Position numbers and translations under genes: made by a program. Below the pieces are notes generated by a model. The model searched no databases. It saw nothing but the letters and a program-made list of their open reading frames with translations, and had not been told where the DNA came from. This document shows, piece after piece, positions 45,885-54,668 of a stretch of 64,000 nt of DNA (positions within the stretch are counted from its first letter, which is position 1; each line of letters begins with the position of its first letter). Source of the stretch: Paraburkholderia sp. Ac-20340 (GTDB taxonomy: Bacteria > Pseudomonadota > Gammaproteobacteria > Burkholderiales > Burkholderiaceae); NCBI RefSeq assembly GCF_017104965.1, contig NZ_JAAGPR010000001.1, positions 434,001-498,000 on the forward strand, in the 5' to 3' direction.

Positions 45885-46496
45885 ATGCGAACCCAGTCCA
45901 GCAAGAAAGTCGCCGCGCTGCCGAGCCATGCCGATGTCGGCGCGCGCCTGAAGGCGCTGCGCAACGCGCGCGGTCTGTCCGTGAATGAACTCGCGTTGCG
46001 CGCCGGCGTGTCGGTCGGCACCGTAAGCCAGGTCGAGCGCAATAAGGCGAATCCGTCCGTGCGCATTCTGGAGCGCCTGCGTCAGGCGCTCGATGTGCCG
46101 CTGAGCGCGCTGCTGGAAGAGGACGACGCGCCGTCCGATCCGCTCACGGGCGATTTCGTGCGGCGCTCGGCGGAACGGCCGCTTTTCGAAGTCGGCAAGA
46201 ACGGCATGCAGAAAGAGCTGCTCTCGCCGCATGGCGAGCACGATCTGCAGATGATGGTCATCATGCTGCCGGCTGGGTCGGGGTCGGAAGAAGTGCTGGT
46301 GGGCGTCGGCGAGAAATGTGGCCTCGTGATGGAGGGCACGGTCATTCTGAACGTCGGCGATCAACGTGCGGAACTGCGTGCTGGCGATAGCTTCCAGTTC
46401 AAGAGCACGGTCCCCCATAGCGTGAAGAATGAAAGCAGCAAGACCGCGCGGCTGTTGTGGATCATGAATACGCGCCCGCCGGTTATCCATCTCTAA
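45885..46496 (+). CDS. XRE-family regulator with C-terminal cupin (PuuR-like)
   Basis: The 203-residue protein has an N-terminal helix-turn-helix (about 18-72, LKALRNARGLSVNELALRAGVSVGTVSQVERNKANPS) and a cupin sensor domain (about 100-200). This is the architecture of PuuR, the putrescine-responsive repressor. The genes around it (aldehyde dehydrogenase, PuuB-like oxidase, aminotransferase) fit polyamine breakdown. Boxes like the PuuR site lie before its own gene and the aldehyde dehydrogenase gene, which implies self-control plus control of the pathway. Confidence 0.92.
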   Translation: MRTQSSKKVAALPSHADVGARLKALRNARGLSVNELALRAGVSVGTVSQVERNKANPSVRILERLRQALDVPLSALLEEDDAPSDPLTGDFVRRSAERPLFEVGKNGMQKELLSPHGEHDLQMMVIMLPAGSGSEEVLVGVGEKCGLVMEGTVILNVGDQRAELRAGDSFQFKSTVPHSVKNESSKTARLLWIMNTRPPVIHL

Positions 46497-46897
46497 GTTG
46501 CTTGCCGGCGCTGGCTTTGTGCCTTGCCAGCGCCGCGTCCCTGCTGTTTCTCCCGCGCTGTCTCTCGCTGTCTCTCCCTTCGTTCATTCTTGTAGCCGCA
46601 ACGCCTGAATGCATTGCGCGACTGCATTCGTCTGCCTATTCCAGTCGCTCGCCAATGAGTTACGGGTAAGCCCTGGCCCGATTCTCGCGTAAGCATCACG
46701 CATGAAAATGCAATTCGCAGAATTATTTTTGATCACTAGCCAAGCATCGCGTGTTCACTATAATGAACTTCATCGCGTGGTTGTTCATTCTGCCGCTTGG
46801 GCAGAACAGCGCCACTTGCTGAAGCGGCGAAGCCGCACTCGCTGAACATCGCGAGCGCTCCTGCGCCGATATAACCGGGTTTTCGAACAGGCTGAGC
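46497..46897. promoter_or_regulatory. Intergenic promoter region of the aldehyde dehydrogenase gene
   Basis: No gene is seen in 401 nt. The main feature is GTTCA-CTATAA-TGAAC (46753-46768), an inverted repeat enclosing TATAAT at 46759-46764, about 130 nt before the aldehyde dehydrogenase ATG. Confidence 0.55.
46753..46768. promoter_or_regulatory. PuuR-like operator upstream of the aldehyde dehydrogenase gene
   Basis: GTTCACTATAATGAAC is a perfect 5-bp dyad around a TATAAT hexamer and shares TTCAnTATAATGA with the box at 45731. A repressor bound here would cover the -10 region. Confidence 0.65.
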
Positions 46898-48391
46898 ATG
46901 ACTACTCCGTCGCTGGATTTCGATCCGTCCGCCATCGCGCTGCCCCAGGGCCATTTCATTGGCGGCGCGTATTACCAGACCGATGAAACGCCGATCGCCG
47001 TGCATCGTCCCTCGGATGGGCGACTGCTCGGTTACGTGCCCGACGGCACGGCGCAGACGGTCGATTACGCCGTGTCGAATGCGCTGCAGGCATGGAAGAC
47101 CAGCGGCTGGGGCACGCGTTCGCCGCGCGAGCGTGCTCGTGTGCTGACGCGCTGGGCGCAACTGATCGACGAAAACGTCGTGGCGCTGGCGCAGCTCGAA
47201 GCAGTCAGTTCGACGCGTCCGGTCGCGGAAGCGTATGCCTCCGACGTTCCGTTCACGGCCGAAGCCATTCGCTTCTTCGCTGAACTAGCCGACAAACTCG
47301 GCGGCGATATTGCAGCGACGCGTCAAGGCAGTCTCGGTTTTGTCGCCTCGGAGCCTTACGGTGTGATCGGTGCGATTACACCGTGGAATTTTCCGCTTTC
47401 GATGTGCTCGTGGAAATGCGGTCCCGCACTCGCGGCCGGCAACGCCGTTGTGCTGAAAGCCTCGGAAATGACGCCGTTTTCCACGCTGCGTCTCGCGGAA
47501 CTCGCGATCGAAGCAGGCATGCCGCCGGGCATTTTCAATGTCGTGAACGGACGCGGTGCGACGACGGGTTCGGCCATCACTCGCCACCCCGATATTTCGA
47601 AGGTCAGTTTCACTGGATCGACGCGCACCGGTGCGGCGATCATGAGTGAAGCGGCGTTTCATGGCACCAAGCCGGTCACGCTCGAACTGGGCGGCAAGAG
47701 CCCGCAACTCGTGTTTGCCCAGGTGCCGGACCTCGCGCATACGGCGCGCTGCGTGGCGCGTGGCTTTATCGCCAATGGCGGTCAGGCCTGCGTGGCTGGC
47801 ACGCGGCTGATCGTTCACCGCCAGATCGCCGAGCCGTTGATCGACGCGATCCAGAATGAACTCGCGGGCATTGAGCCCGGCGCAATGTGGTCGAGCGCGA
47901 CGCGCTATTCACCGATCATCAGCGGCGCTCAGGCTAGGCGTATTGAAACGCTGATCGACGAAAGCCGTGCGCAAGGTGCAGAAGTGCTGTGCGGCGGCGG
48001 CTTTTTCGAAGGCACCGACGATGGCTGGTTCCATCGCCCGACGCTGCTTGGCAACGTCAGCCAGGACACGCCTGCGGTGCGCGAGGAACTGTTTGGCCCG
48101 GTGCTCACGGTGCAGACCTTCGAAGACGAAGACGAGGGCATTGCGCTCGCGGCGCATCCGACCTACGGGCTCGCGGCGGGCGTGCATACCAGCGATATTG
48201 GTCAGGCCATGCGGGCGATGCGCCGCATTGCAGCGGGCACGGTCTGGATCAATCGCTATGGCCGCAGTGGCGACATGATTATCCCGACCGGTGGTTTCAA
48301 GCAGTCGGGCATCGGCAAGGATCTTGGCCGCCAGGCGCTGGAAGCCAGCCTGCGCCACAAGAGCGTGCTGATCGATTTCGACACCGTCTGA
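46898..48391 (+). CDS. NAD(P)-dependent aldehyde dehydrogenase (PuuC-like)
   Basis: The 497-residue enzyme oxidises an aldehyde to the acid. Active-site residues are in WNFPLSM (Asn), LELGGKSP (Glu) and NGGQACVAGTR (Cys nucleophile); VSFTGSTRTG is the NAD-binding turn. The closest functional class is gamma-glutamyl-gamma-aminobutyraldehyde dehydrogenase or related aminoaldehyde enzymes, supported by the PuuR-like box upstream and the PuuB-like oxidase gene downstream. Exact substrate is inferred. Confidence 0.93.
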   Translation: MTTPSLDFDPSAIALPQGHFIGGAYYQTDETPIAVHRPSDGRLLGYVPDGTAQTVDYAVSNALQAWKTSGWGTRSPRERARVLTRWAQLIDENVVALAQLEAVSSTRPVAEAYASDVPFTAEAIRFFAELADKLGGDIAATRQGSLGFVASEPYGVIGAITPWNFPLSMCSWKCGPALAAGNAVVLKASEMTPFSTLRLAELAIEAGMPPGIFNVVNGRGATTGSAITRHPDISKVSFTGSTRTGAAIMSEAAFHGTKPVTLELGGKSPQLVFAQVPDLAHTARCVARGFIANGGQACVAGTRLIVHRQIAEPLIDAIQNELAGIEPGAMWSSATRYSPIISGAQARRIETLIDESRAQGAEVLCGGGFFEGTDDGWFHRPTLLGNVSQDTPAVREELFGPVLTVQTFEDEDEGIALAAHPTYGLAAGVHTSDIGQAMRAMRRIAAGTVWINRYGRSGDMIIPTGGFKQSGIGKDLGRQALEASLRHKSVLIDFDTV

Positions 48392-48590
48392 GTTTCAATT
48401 TCGCCTCAATGGCGCGCAATCCGTACTGGGTTCATTTCAATGAACACGGGTTGAGCGCAGCGCTTCACCGAAACCCCGGGCCGCGCTGATTTCGTCAGCA
48501 TGACTTATCAGTTGGCATTCATACGCAGCTCGCCGTTCTCACTTGAATAGAACCTGAAAGCAGGTTCGCCACGACGACAGGATGCAGACC

Positions 48591-49259
48591 ATGATCGATT
48601 TCGAGCCGAAGTACATCACCTTCGACTGCTACGGCACGCTGACCAACTTCCAGATGGGCGAAACCGCACGCCAGCTTTACGGCGACAAGCTCGACCCGGC
48701 GAAGATGAATGAATTCGTCGAATTCTTCCGTGGTTATCGTCTGGATGAAGTGCTCGGCGCATGGAAGCCGTATCGCGACGTGGTCGTCAATTCGATTCGC
48801 CGTACCTGCGAACGCACCGGCGTGCCGTTCGAAGAAGCCACCGCGCTGAAGATCTACGACGCCGTGCCCACGTGGGGCCCGCACGCCGACGTGCCGGAAG
48901 GTCTTGCGCGTCTGGCCACGAAGTACAAGCTGGTGATTCTCTCCAATGCCGCCGATGAGCAGATCGACAGCAATGTGGCGAAGCTCGGCGCGCCGTTCCA
49001 CAAGGTTTATACCGCCCAGCAGGCTCAGGCATACAAGCCGCTGCGCAAGGCGTTCGAATACATGTTCGACCAGCTCGACTGCAATCCTGAAGACGTGCTG
49101 CACGTGTCGTCGAGTTTCCGCTACGACCTCATGACCGCCTACGACATGGGCATCAAGCACAAGGCTTTTGTGAACCGCAATCACGAACCGCTCACGCCGT
49201 ATTACCAGGTCAACGAAGTGAAGAGCCTGCCGCATCTCGCGGAACAACTCGGCCTGTAA
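48591..49259 (+). CDS. Haloacid dehalogenase type II (HAD superfamily)
   Basis: The 222-residue HAD-fold protein has nucleophile Asp12 in TFDCYGTLTNF, Ser/Thr motif VILSNAADEQ, Lys in YKPLRKAFEYM and the acidic motif HVSSSFRYDLMTAYDMG. The family includes L-2-haloacid dehalogenases, but members in amine clusters may instead act on phosphate esters or other acids. ATG 48591 was preferred because AGGA lies eight nt upstream; the ATG at 48582 overlaps that site. It is between the aldehyde dehydrogenase and the FAD oxidase genes. Confidence 0.87.
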   Translation: MIDFEPKYITFDCYGTLTNFQMGETARQLYGDKLDPAKMNEFVEFFRGYRLDEVLGAWKPYRDVVVNSIRRTCERTGVPFEEATALKIYDAVPTWGPHADVPEGLARLATKYKLVILSNAADEQIDSNVAKLGAPFHKVYTAQQAQAYKPLRKAFEYMFDQLDCNPEDVLHVSSSFRYDLMTAYDMGIKHKAFVNRNHEPLTPYYQVNEVKSLPHLAEQLGL

Positions 49260-49294
49260 GCGTCGCCACTGTCCGTCATCAGGAACGCATCACG

Positions 49295-50572
49295 ATGAAG
49301 CTCGAATCGTACTGGCTCGATACCGCGCCACGCTTGACGAAGCCCGCCCAGCACCCGCTAGCCGGTCGCGTGGACGTGGCGGTGGTGGGCGGCGGCTTCA
49401 CCGGGCTTTCGGCGGCGCTGGCGCTGGCAAAGCGCGGTTTGTCGGTGACCGTGCTGGAAGCGGGGCGCATCGCGGGCCAGGCGTCGGGCCGCAACGGCGG
49501 GCACTGCAATACGGGCGTCGCGCAGGATTACGCGGCGCTCAGCGCGAAGCTCGGTAAGGAGCGCGCGTCGATGTTCTATCGCGCTTATGCCGAAGCCGTG
49601 AAGTCGGTCGCGCAGATCGTCGCGGAAGAACAGATTGACTGCGATCTGCGCAAGAGCGGCAAGATCAAGCTCGCCGCGAAGCCGCATCACTATGAATCGC
49701 TGGCCAGGACGTTCGAAGCGCTCAAGCGCGATGTCGATCCGGATATCGAACTGATTTCTGCTGACCGCATTCGCGACGAAATTGCATCGGACGGATTTTA
49801 CGGTGGCCTTGTGCAGCGCGACGGCATGCAGATGCATATGGGCAAATTCGGCGTGGGTCTGGCTGAAGCCGCCGCCCGTCACGGTGCGCAGATTTACGAA
49901 GAAACTGCGGTTGTGGGCCTCAAGCCGCTGGGCGGTCACGCCTATGAAGTGCAGTGCAAAAGCGGCAGCGTGCGCGCCGATCGCGTGCTGCTCGCGACGG
50001 GCGCCTCGCAGACCGGTCCGCTGCAATGGTTTCGCCGCCGCATTGCGCCCGTGGGCAGTTTTATCGTCGTAACGGAGCCGCTGGGCAAAGACCGGCTCGA
50101 TGCGCTGTTGCCCACGCGCCGTTCGTACGTGACGACGCGCCAGATCGGCAATTACTTCCGGCCGACTCATGACGATCGTTTGCTGTTTGGCGGCCGCGCG
50201 CGCTTTGCGATGTCGAATCCGCGCTCCGATGCAAAGAGCGGCCGCATTCTGCGTGACGGCATGCTGGAGTATTTTCCGCAACTCGCCGACGTGCGCCTCG
50301 ATTATTGCTGGGGCGGTCTTGTCGATATGACGGCCGACCGGCTGCCGCGCGCAGGCGAGCATGAAGGTTTGTTTTATTCGATGGGCTACAGCGGCCATGG
50401 TGTGCAGATGTCGGTGCACATGGGCCGCGTGATGGCCGACGTAATGTTCGGCGCCGCCTCGCGCAACCCGTGGCGAACGCTTGAATGGCCTGCGATTCCC
50501 GGACATTTCGGGCGCGCGTGGTTTCTGCCGCTCGTCGGCGCGTATTACCGGTTGCAGGATGTGCTTCATTGA
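49295..50572 (+). CDS. FAD-dependent amine oxidoreductase (PuuB-like)
   Basis: The 425-residue DAAO-type flavoenzyme has the dinucleotide motif VDVAVVGGGFTGLSAALALAKRG, the following ASGRNGGHCNTG and a C-terminal GYSGHGVQMSVHMGRV. It resembles gamma-glutamylputrescine oxidase PuuB, which releases ammonia and hydrogen peroxide from the amine and yields the aldehyde for PuuC-type enzymes. It begins 35 nt after the HAD gene and precedes an ABC transporter, probably in the same transcription unit. Confidence 0.9.
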   Translation: MKLESYWLDTAPRLTKPAQHPLAGRVDVAVVGGGFTGLSAALALAKRGLSVTVLEAGRIAGQASGRNGGHCNTGVAQDYAALSAKLGKERASMFYRAYAEAVKSVAQIVAEEQIDCDLRKSGKIKLAAKPHHYESLARTFEALKRDVDPDIELISADRIRDEIASDGFYGGLVQRDGMQMHMGKFGVGLAEAAARHGAQIYEETAVVGLKPLGGHAYEVQCKSGSVRADRVLLATGASQTGPLQWFRRRIAPVGSFIVVTEPLGKDRLDALLPTRRSYVTTRQIGNYFRPTHDDRLLFGGRARFAMSNPRSDAKSGRILRDGMLEYFPQLADVRLDYCWGGLVDMTADRLPRAGEHEGLFYSMGYSGHGVQMSVHMGRVMADVMFGAASRNPWRTLEWPAIPGHFGRAWFLPLVGAYYRLQDVLH

Positions 50573-50583
50573 GCCGATGCCAT

Positions 50584-50604
50584 GCGCCGTATTCATTACG
50601 GCGC
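50584..50604 (+). repeat. Intercistronic hairpin before the ABC transporter genes
   Basis: GCGCCGTA (50584-50591) pairs with TACGGCGC (50597-50604) around TTCAT. It lies between the oxidase stop and the binding-protein start without a U-run, so it could modulate mRNA stability rather than terminate. Confidence 0.5.
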
Positions 50605-50646
50605 GACCGCAGAGATAGTCCAGATAGTCCCCAAGGAAACCAGACC

Positions 50647-51420
50647 ATGTCGCGTAACAAATTTGCATTCGCTTCCGCCGCTGCTATTGCTGCTGCAACG
50701 TTCTCGCTGCTGAGTGCCGCCGCCCACGCCGATACCCCGACGGTGACCGCCGGTTCGCCGCCGTCGAGCGCACCGACCACCTTTCTCGACGTCAAGACGC
50801 AGAAGATCGAAGGCATCATGCCGGATGTCGTGCGCGAGATCGGCAAGCGCGAAGGCTTCGATGTGTCGTATCAGGCCGTGCCGTTTTCGGCGCTGATTCC
50901 GGCCGTGACCTCGGGCAAGATCGACATCATCGTGGCGGGCATGACGCCCACGCCCAAGCGCGCCGAAGTGGTGGACTTCTCGCAGCCGGTCACGGCATTC
51001 GGCGAAGGCATCATCGTCAAGGAATCGAACAAGACCAACTACAAGTCGGTGCAGGACATGAAGGGTATGTCGGTGGGTGCGCCCACGGGCACCGATTACG
51101 GCGACCAGCTCGTCAAGCTCGGCATTTTCAAGGAAGTGAAGATGTACGACAGCCCGGCCGATATGACGCGTGACGTTGCGATCGGCCGCATTGTGGCGGG
51201 CTTCAACGATTATCCGATTCTCAAGGCGCAGGAAGCCGCGGGCGCGATGGCCGGCACGCGTGTGGACGACGATTATGTGCCGATGGAGAAGTTCGATATC
51301 GCCGTGGGCGTGAAGAAGGGCAACACGGCGCTGCTTGGCAAAGTGAACGACGCGCTCACGAAGATGAAGGCCGACGGCACGCTCGACAAGATCCTGAAGA
51401 AGTGGCACCTGGCGGGCTGA
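50647..51420 (+). CDS. ABC transporter periplasmic amino-acid-type binding protein
   Basis: The 257-residue protein has a signal peptide (cleavage after AHA, near residue 28) and a type II periplasmic-binding fold of the family 3 (amino acid/opine) group: KIDIIVAGMTPTPKRAEVVDFSQPV, the hinge GAPTGTDYGDQL and DKILKKWHL at the end. It delivers a polar amino acid, opine or amine to the permease encoded downstream. The start at 50647 follows AAGGAAACC. Substrate is not visible; the neighbouring oxidase suggests an amine or opine. Confidence 0.9.
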   Translation: MSRNKFAFASAAAIAAATFSLLSAAAHADTPTVTAGSPPSSAPTTFLDVKTQKIEGIMPDVVREIGKREGFDVSYQAVPFSALIPAVTSGKIDIIVAGMTPTPKRAEVVDFSQPVTAFGEGIIVKESNKTNYKSVQDMKGMSVGAPTGTDYGDQLVKLGIFKEVKMYDSPADMTRDVAIGRIVAGFNDYPILKAQEAAGAMAGTRVDDDYVPMEKFDIAVGVKKGNTALLGKVNDALTKMKADGTLDKILKKWHLAG

Positions 51421-51555
51421 TCCGCGAGTGAATGACTGGAACGCCGCGCGGGCTGCACTTTCCCGCCGCTGCGTTCCGGCCCGGCCCGCCTTCGTGGCGC
51501 GGCGTATGTCCCCGCGAACGCTCCCGCGTTGGCGAACGAAAGCATAAGGCACACC

Positions 51556-52215
51556 ATGCGTTGGCACGACATAGTCGATTTTGTACCGATCCTGCTGCAA
51601 GGCGCCGTGATGAGTATCGTCATCACGCTCGGCTGCCTGCTGCTGAGCACCGCCCTGGGTCTTGTCTGGGCGCTGCTCAAGATGTCGCGCTATCCCGCGG
51701 TGGTGACGGCGGTCAGCGCGATGATCAATGTGGTGCGCGGCCTGCCGATGATCGTCCTGCTGTTCTATATTTATTTCGTCTTGCCGGACTTTCATATCGA
51801 AGTGTCGGCGCTGCAGGCGAGCATTATCGGCTTGAGTTTCGGTTATTCGACCTATGTGGCGGAAATCATCCGCTCGGGCATCGAGGCGGTCGATCCGGGC
51901 CAGTATGAGGCGGCGCAATCGATCGGCATGGGCCGCGTGAAAACGATGGTGCGCGTGATTCTTCCGCAGGCGGTGAAAGTGGCGCTGCCGCCGTACAGCA
52001 ATACGCTGGTGATGATGCTCAAGGATTCGTCGCTCGCTTCGACCATCACGGTGGCGGAAATGACGCGGCAAGGGCAACTGATTGCGGCATCGACGTTCCA
52101 GAACATCACCGTTTATACGCTCGTGGCAATTGGCTATCTGTTGATGAGCTTGCCGCTCATGAGCATGACGCGTCATCTCGAGCGCCGTTTTGGCAAGCAC
52201 AAGGCGAAGAAGTGA
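51556..52215 (+). CDS. ABC transporter permease (HisM/GlnP type)
   Basis: The 219-residue inner-membrane protein has about five helices and the EAA loop YEAAQSIGMGRVKTMVRVILPQAVKVALPPYSN, the contact with the ATPase. Only one permease gene is present, so the channel should be a homodimer. The ATG at 51556 was chosen because the alignment starts at RWHDIVDFVPILLQG. It lies 135 nt after the binding-protein gene and seven nt before the ATPase gene. Confidence 0.92.
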   Translation: MRWHDIVDFVPILLQGAVMSIVITLGCLLLSTALGLVWALLKMSRYPAVVTAVSAMINVVRGLPMIVLLFYIYFVLPDFHIEVSALQASIIGLSFGYSTYVAEIIRSGIEAVDPGQYEAAQSIGMGRVKTMVRVILPQAVKVALPPYSNTLVMMLKDSSLASTITVAEMTRQGQLIAASTFQNITVYTLVAIGYLLMSLPLMSMTRHLERRFGKHKAKK

Positions 52216-52222
52216 GGTTGCG

Positions 52223-53005
52223 ATGATCGAAATTACCGATGTCCACAAGAGCTTCGGCACGACGCCCGTGCTCAACGGCATCTCGCTCAAGATCGAACAG
52301 GGCGAGGTGGTGTGTCTGATCGGCGCGTCCGGGTCCGGCAAATCGACGCTGCTGCGTTGTATCAATGCGCTGGAATCGTACGATGCGGGCGAGATTAGAT
52401 TGCTCGACCAGCGTGTCGAACAGCGCTCGCGCAATATCAACCATCTGCGCACGCAGGTGGGGATGGTGTTCCAGCGCTTCAATCTGTTTCCGCATCGCAC
52501 GGCGCTTGAGAACGTGATGGAAGGGCCGCTGCATGTGAAGAAGGAGCCGCTGCATATCGCGAAGCGCGAAGCCGAAGAACTGCTCAACAAGGTGGGGCTC
52601 GGCCACAAGCTTCATTACTATCCGCATCAGCTTTCGGGCGGTCAGCAACAGCGCGTGGCCATTGCGCGTTCGCTTGCGATGAAACCCAAGGCGATTCTTT
52701 TCGATGAGCCGACTTCGGCGCTCGATCCCGAACTCGTCGGCGAAGTGCTCAATGTGATGCGCACGCTCGCGAAGGAAGGCATGACGATGCTGGTGGTCAC
52801 GCACGAAATGGGTTTTGCGCGCGAAGTTGCGGACCGTGTGTGCTTTTTGCACGGCGGCCACATCATCGAACAGGGCAGCGCGAAGCAGGTGCTGTGTACG
52901 CCGCGTGAGGCGCGCACGCGCGAATTCCTGCGCCATGTGCTGGGCAATCACAGCAGCGAAACGACGCAGAGCGCGCCCGAAGGCGCAGCGGGAGCGGCCG
53001 CATGA
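52223..53005 (+). CDS. ABC transporter ATP-binding protein (GlnQ/HisP type)
   Basis: The 260-residue ATPase has Walker A GASGSGKST, Q-loop VFQRFNLFPHRT, signature LSGGQQQRVAIARSLA, Walker B AILFDEPTSALDPE and the switch VVTHEMGFAREVADRV. It powers uptake with the preceding permease and binding protein. The last codons overlap the next gene by 4 nt, linking transport to the oxidase subunits. Confidence 0.95.
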   Translation: MIEITDVHKSFGTTPVLNGISLKIEQGEVVCLIGASGSGKSTLLRCINALESYDAGEIRLLDQRVEQRSRNINHLRTQVGMVFQRFNLFPHRTALENVMEGPLHVKKEPLHIAKREAEELLNKVGLGHKLHYYPHQLSGGQQQRVAIARSLAMKPKAILFDEPTSALDPELVGEVLNVMRTLAKEGMTMLVVTHEMGFAREVADRVCFLHGGHIIEQGSAKQVLCTPREARTREFLRHVLGNHSSETTQSAPEGAAGAAA

Positions 53006-53313
53006 ACGGGCGATTCGTGCGGCTTGGCGAAACCGGGCGCGCCAAAGTCGATATCGTGATTGACGGTCAAGCCGTGCAAGCGCTGGAAGGCGATACGCTG
53101 CTGACCGCCATGCTGTGCAGCGTGCGCCATGTGCGTCAATCGGAATTCGGCGATGAAAAGCGCGCCGGTTATTGCCTGATGGGCGCGTGCCAGGATTGCT
53201 GGGTCTGGACCGATGCAGGCGAGCGTCTGCGTGCCTGCACGACCGTGGTTGAATCCGGTATGCGCCTTGTGACCACTCAACCGGAGGCGCAATGGGCGAA
53301 CCTCGCATTGTGA
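53002..53313 (+). CDS. Small [2Fe-2S] subunit of an HcnA/opine-oxidase-like dehydrogenase
   Basis: The 103-residue ferredoxin-like protein has Cys58, Cys63, Cys66 and Cys79 (YCLMGACQDCWV and RACTT), a plant-type [2Fe-2S] pattern. It corresponds to HcnA or the small subunit of multimeric opine/sarcosine-type oxidases. It overlaps the ATPase by 4 nt and the next gene by 22 nt, so the subunits are made together. Confidence 0.88.
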   Translation: MNGRFVRLGETGRAKVDIVIDGQAVQALEGDTLLTAMLCSVRHVRQSEFGDEKRAGYCLMGACQDCWVWTDAGERLRACTTVVESGMRLVTTQPEAQWANLAL

Positions 53314-54668
53314 TCGTCGGCGCGGGGCCGGCTGGCGTGCGCTGCGCGCAGACGCTGCTGGCCGCCGGTATTCGCCCAACGCTCATCGACGAAAGCCGCC
53401 GCGATGGCGGGCAGATTTATCGCCGTCAGCCAGAGGGTTTTACGCGTCCTTATGCAAAACTCTATGGCACGGAGGCGGCGCGCGCTCAGGATCTGCACGA
53501 GACTTTCGCACGTGTGCGTGCGCAAATCGATTATCGCCCGCATACGCTCGCGTGGAATATCTGGGATCGCAAGCTGCATATCGTGCGTGACGGTCATGCG
53601 AGCGCACTCGATTACGACGCGCTCATTTTGTGTCCTGGCGCTACCGATCGTTTGATACCCGTGAAAGGCTGGCAATTTGCCGGGACGTATAGCCTGGGCG
53701 CGGCGCAGATCGCGCTGAAATCGCAGGCCTGTTCGATTGGGCGTCGCGTGGTGTTCATGGGTACCGGGCCGCTGCTGTATCTCGTCGCGAGCCAGTATGT
53801 GCAGGCCGGCGCACAGGTCGCGGCCGTGCTCGATACGTCGGTGACCAGCGCGCGCTTTCGCGCACTGCCGAAGCTGCTTGCGCGTTTCGACGTTTTGCGA
53901 AAAGGCAGCGCACTCGTTGCGTCGCTCAAACAGGCGGGCGTGAAGCTGTATAACGGCATCGAGCCGGTCGAAATTATCGGCACGCCGGATGAAGGCGTGC
54001 AAGCCGTGCGCTTTCGCAATGCGAGCGGCGCGATCGAGCAGATCGAATGCGACGCCATCGGCATGGGTTATCACCTGCGCCCAGAAACGCAGCTTGCCGA
54101 TCTCGCGCGCTGCGCATTTCGATTCGACGCGCAAACGCGTCAATGGCTGCCGAAAATCGACGAGCTTGGCCGCAGCAGCGAACCCGGTGTTTATCTCGCG
54201 GGTGACGGCGTGCGCGTGCTGGGCGCGGACGGTGCGGAAAACGCGGGGCGTCTCGCGGCTTATGCGGCGCTGACCGATCTGGGGCATTCGCCCGATTCCG
54301 CCGTGATCGAAGCGCTCAAGCGCGAACAGCGTCGCATGGATCGCTTTCGCGAAGGGCTTGCGCAGGCTTTTGTCTGGCCCGCGCAGCAGGCGGCAAAGCT
54401 GCCTGACGAAACGATTGTGTGCCGTTGCGAAGGCATTACTGCTGGCGAATTGCGCCGCGTGATTCGCGACGAAGGCGCGCAGGAAGCCAATCGCGCGAAA
54501 GCGTTGAGCCGTGTCGGCATGGGCCGGTGTCAAGGGCGATATTGCGGCCATGCCGGGGCGGAAATCATCGCCGCGGCTGCGTGCGTGCCGCTCGAGCAGG
54601 TTGGCCGTTTGCGCGGCCAGGCGCCCGTGAAACCACTGGCAATTGCGACTGTGGAGGATAGCGAGTGA
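53292..54668 (+). CDS. FAD/NAD(P)-binding subunit of an HcnB/opine-oxidase-like dehydrogenase
   Basis: The 458-residue protein has an N-terminal FAD motif IVIVGAGPAGVRCAQTLLAAG, a second nucleotide site (VVFMGTGPLLYLVASQYVQAG) and a C-terminal BFD-like iron-sulfur segment (IVCRCEGITAGELRR to GRCQGRYCG). This equals HcnB or the alpha subunit of octopine/nopaline oxidases. With the small subunit and the following flavoprotein it should form a membrane-linked dehydrogenase for an N-substituted amino acid. Overlaps on both sides mark an operon. Confidence 0.9.
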   Translation: MGEPRIVIVGAGPAGVRCAQTLLAAGIRPTLIDESRRDGGQIYRRQPEGFTRPYAKLYGTEAARAQDLHETFARVRAQIDYRPHTLAWNIWDRKLHIVRDGHASALDYDALILCPGATDRLIPVKGWQFAGTYSLGAAQIALKSQACSIGRRVVFMGTGPLLYLVASQYVQAGAQVAAVLDTSVTSARFRALPKLLARFDVLRKGSALVASLKQAGVKLYNGIEPVEIIGTPDEGVQAVRFRNASGAIEQIECDAIGMGYHLRPETQLADLARCAFRFDAQTRQWLPKIDELGRSSEPGVYLAGDGVRVLGADGAENAGRLAAYAALTDLGHSPDSAVIEALKREQRRMDRFREGLAQAFVWPAQQAAKLPDETIVCRCEGITAGELRRVIRDEGAQEANRAKALSRVGMGRCQGRYCGHAGAEIIAAAACVPLEQVGRLRGQAPVKPLAIATVEDSE

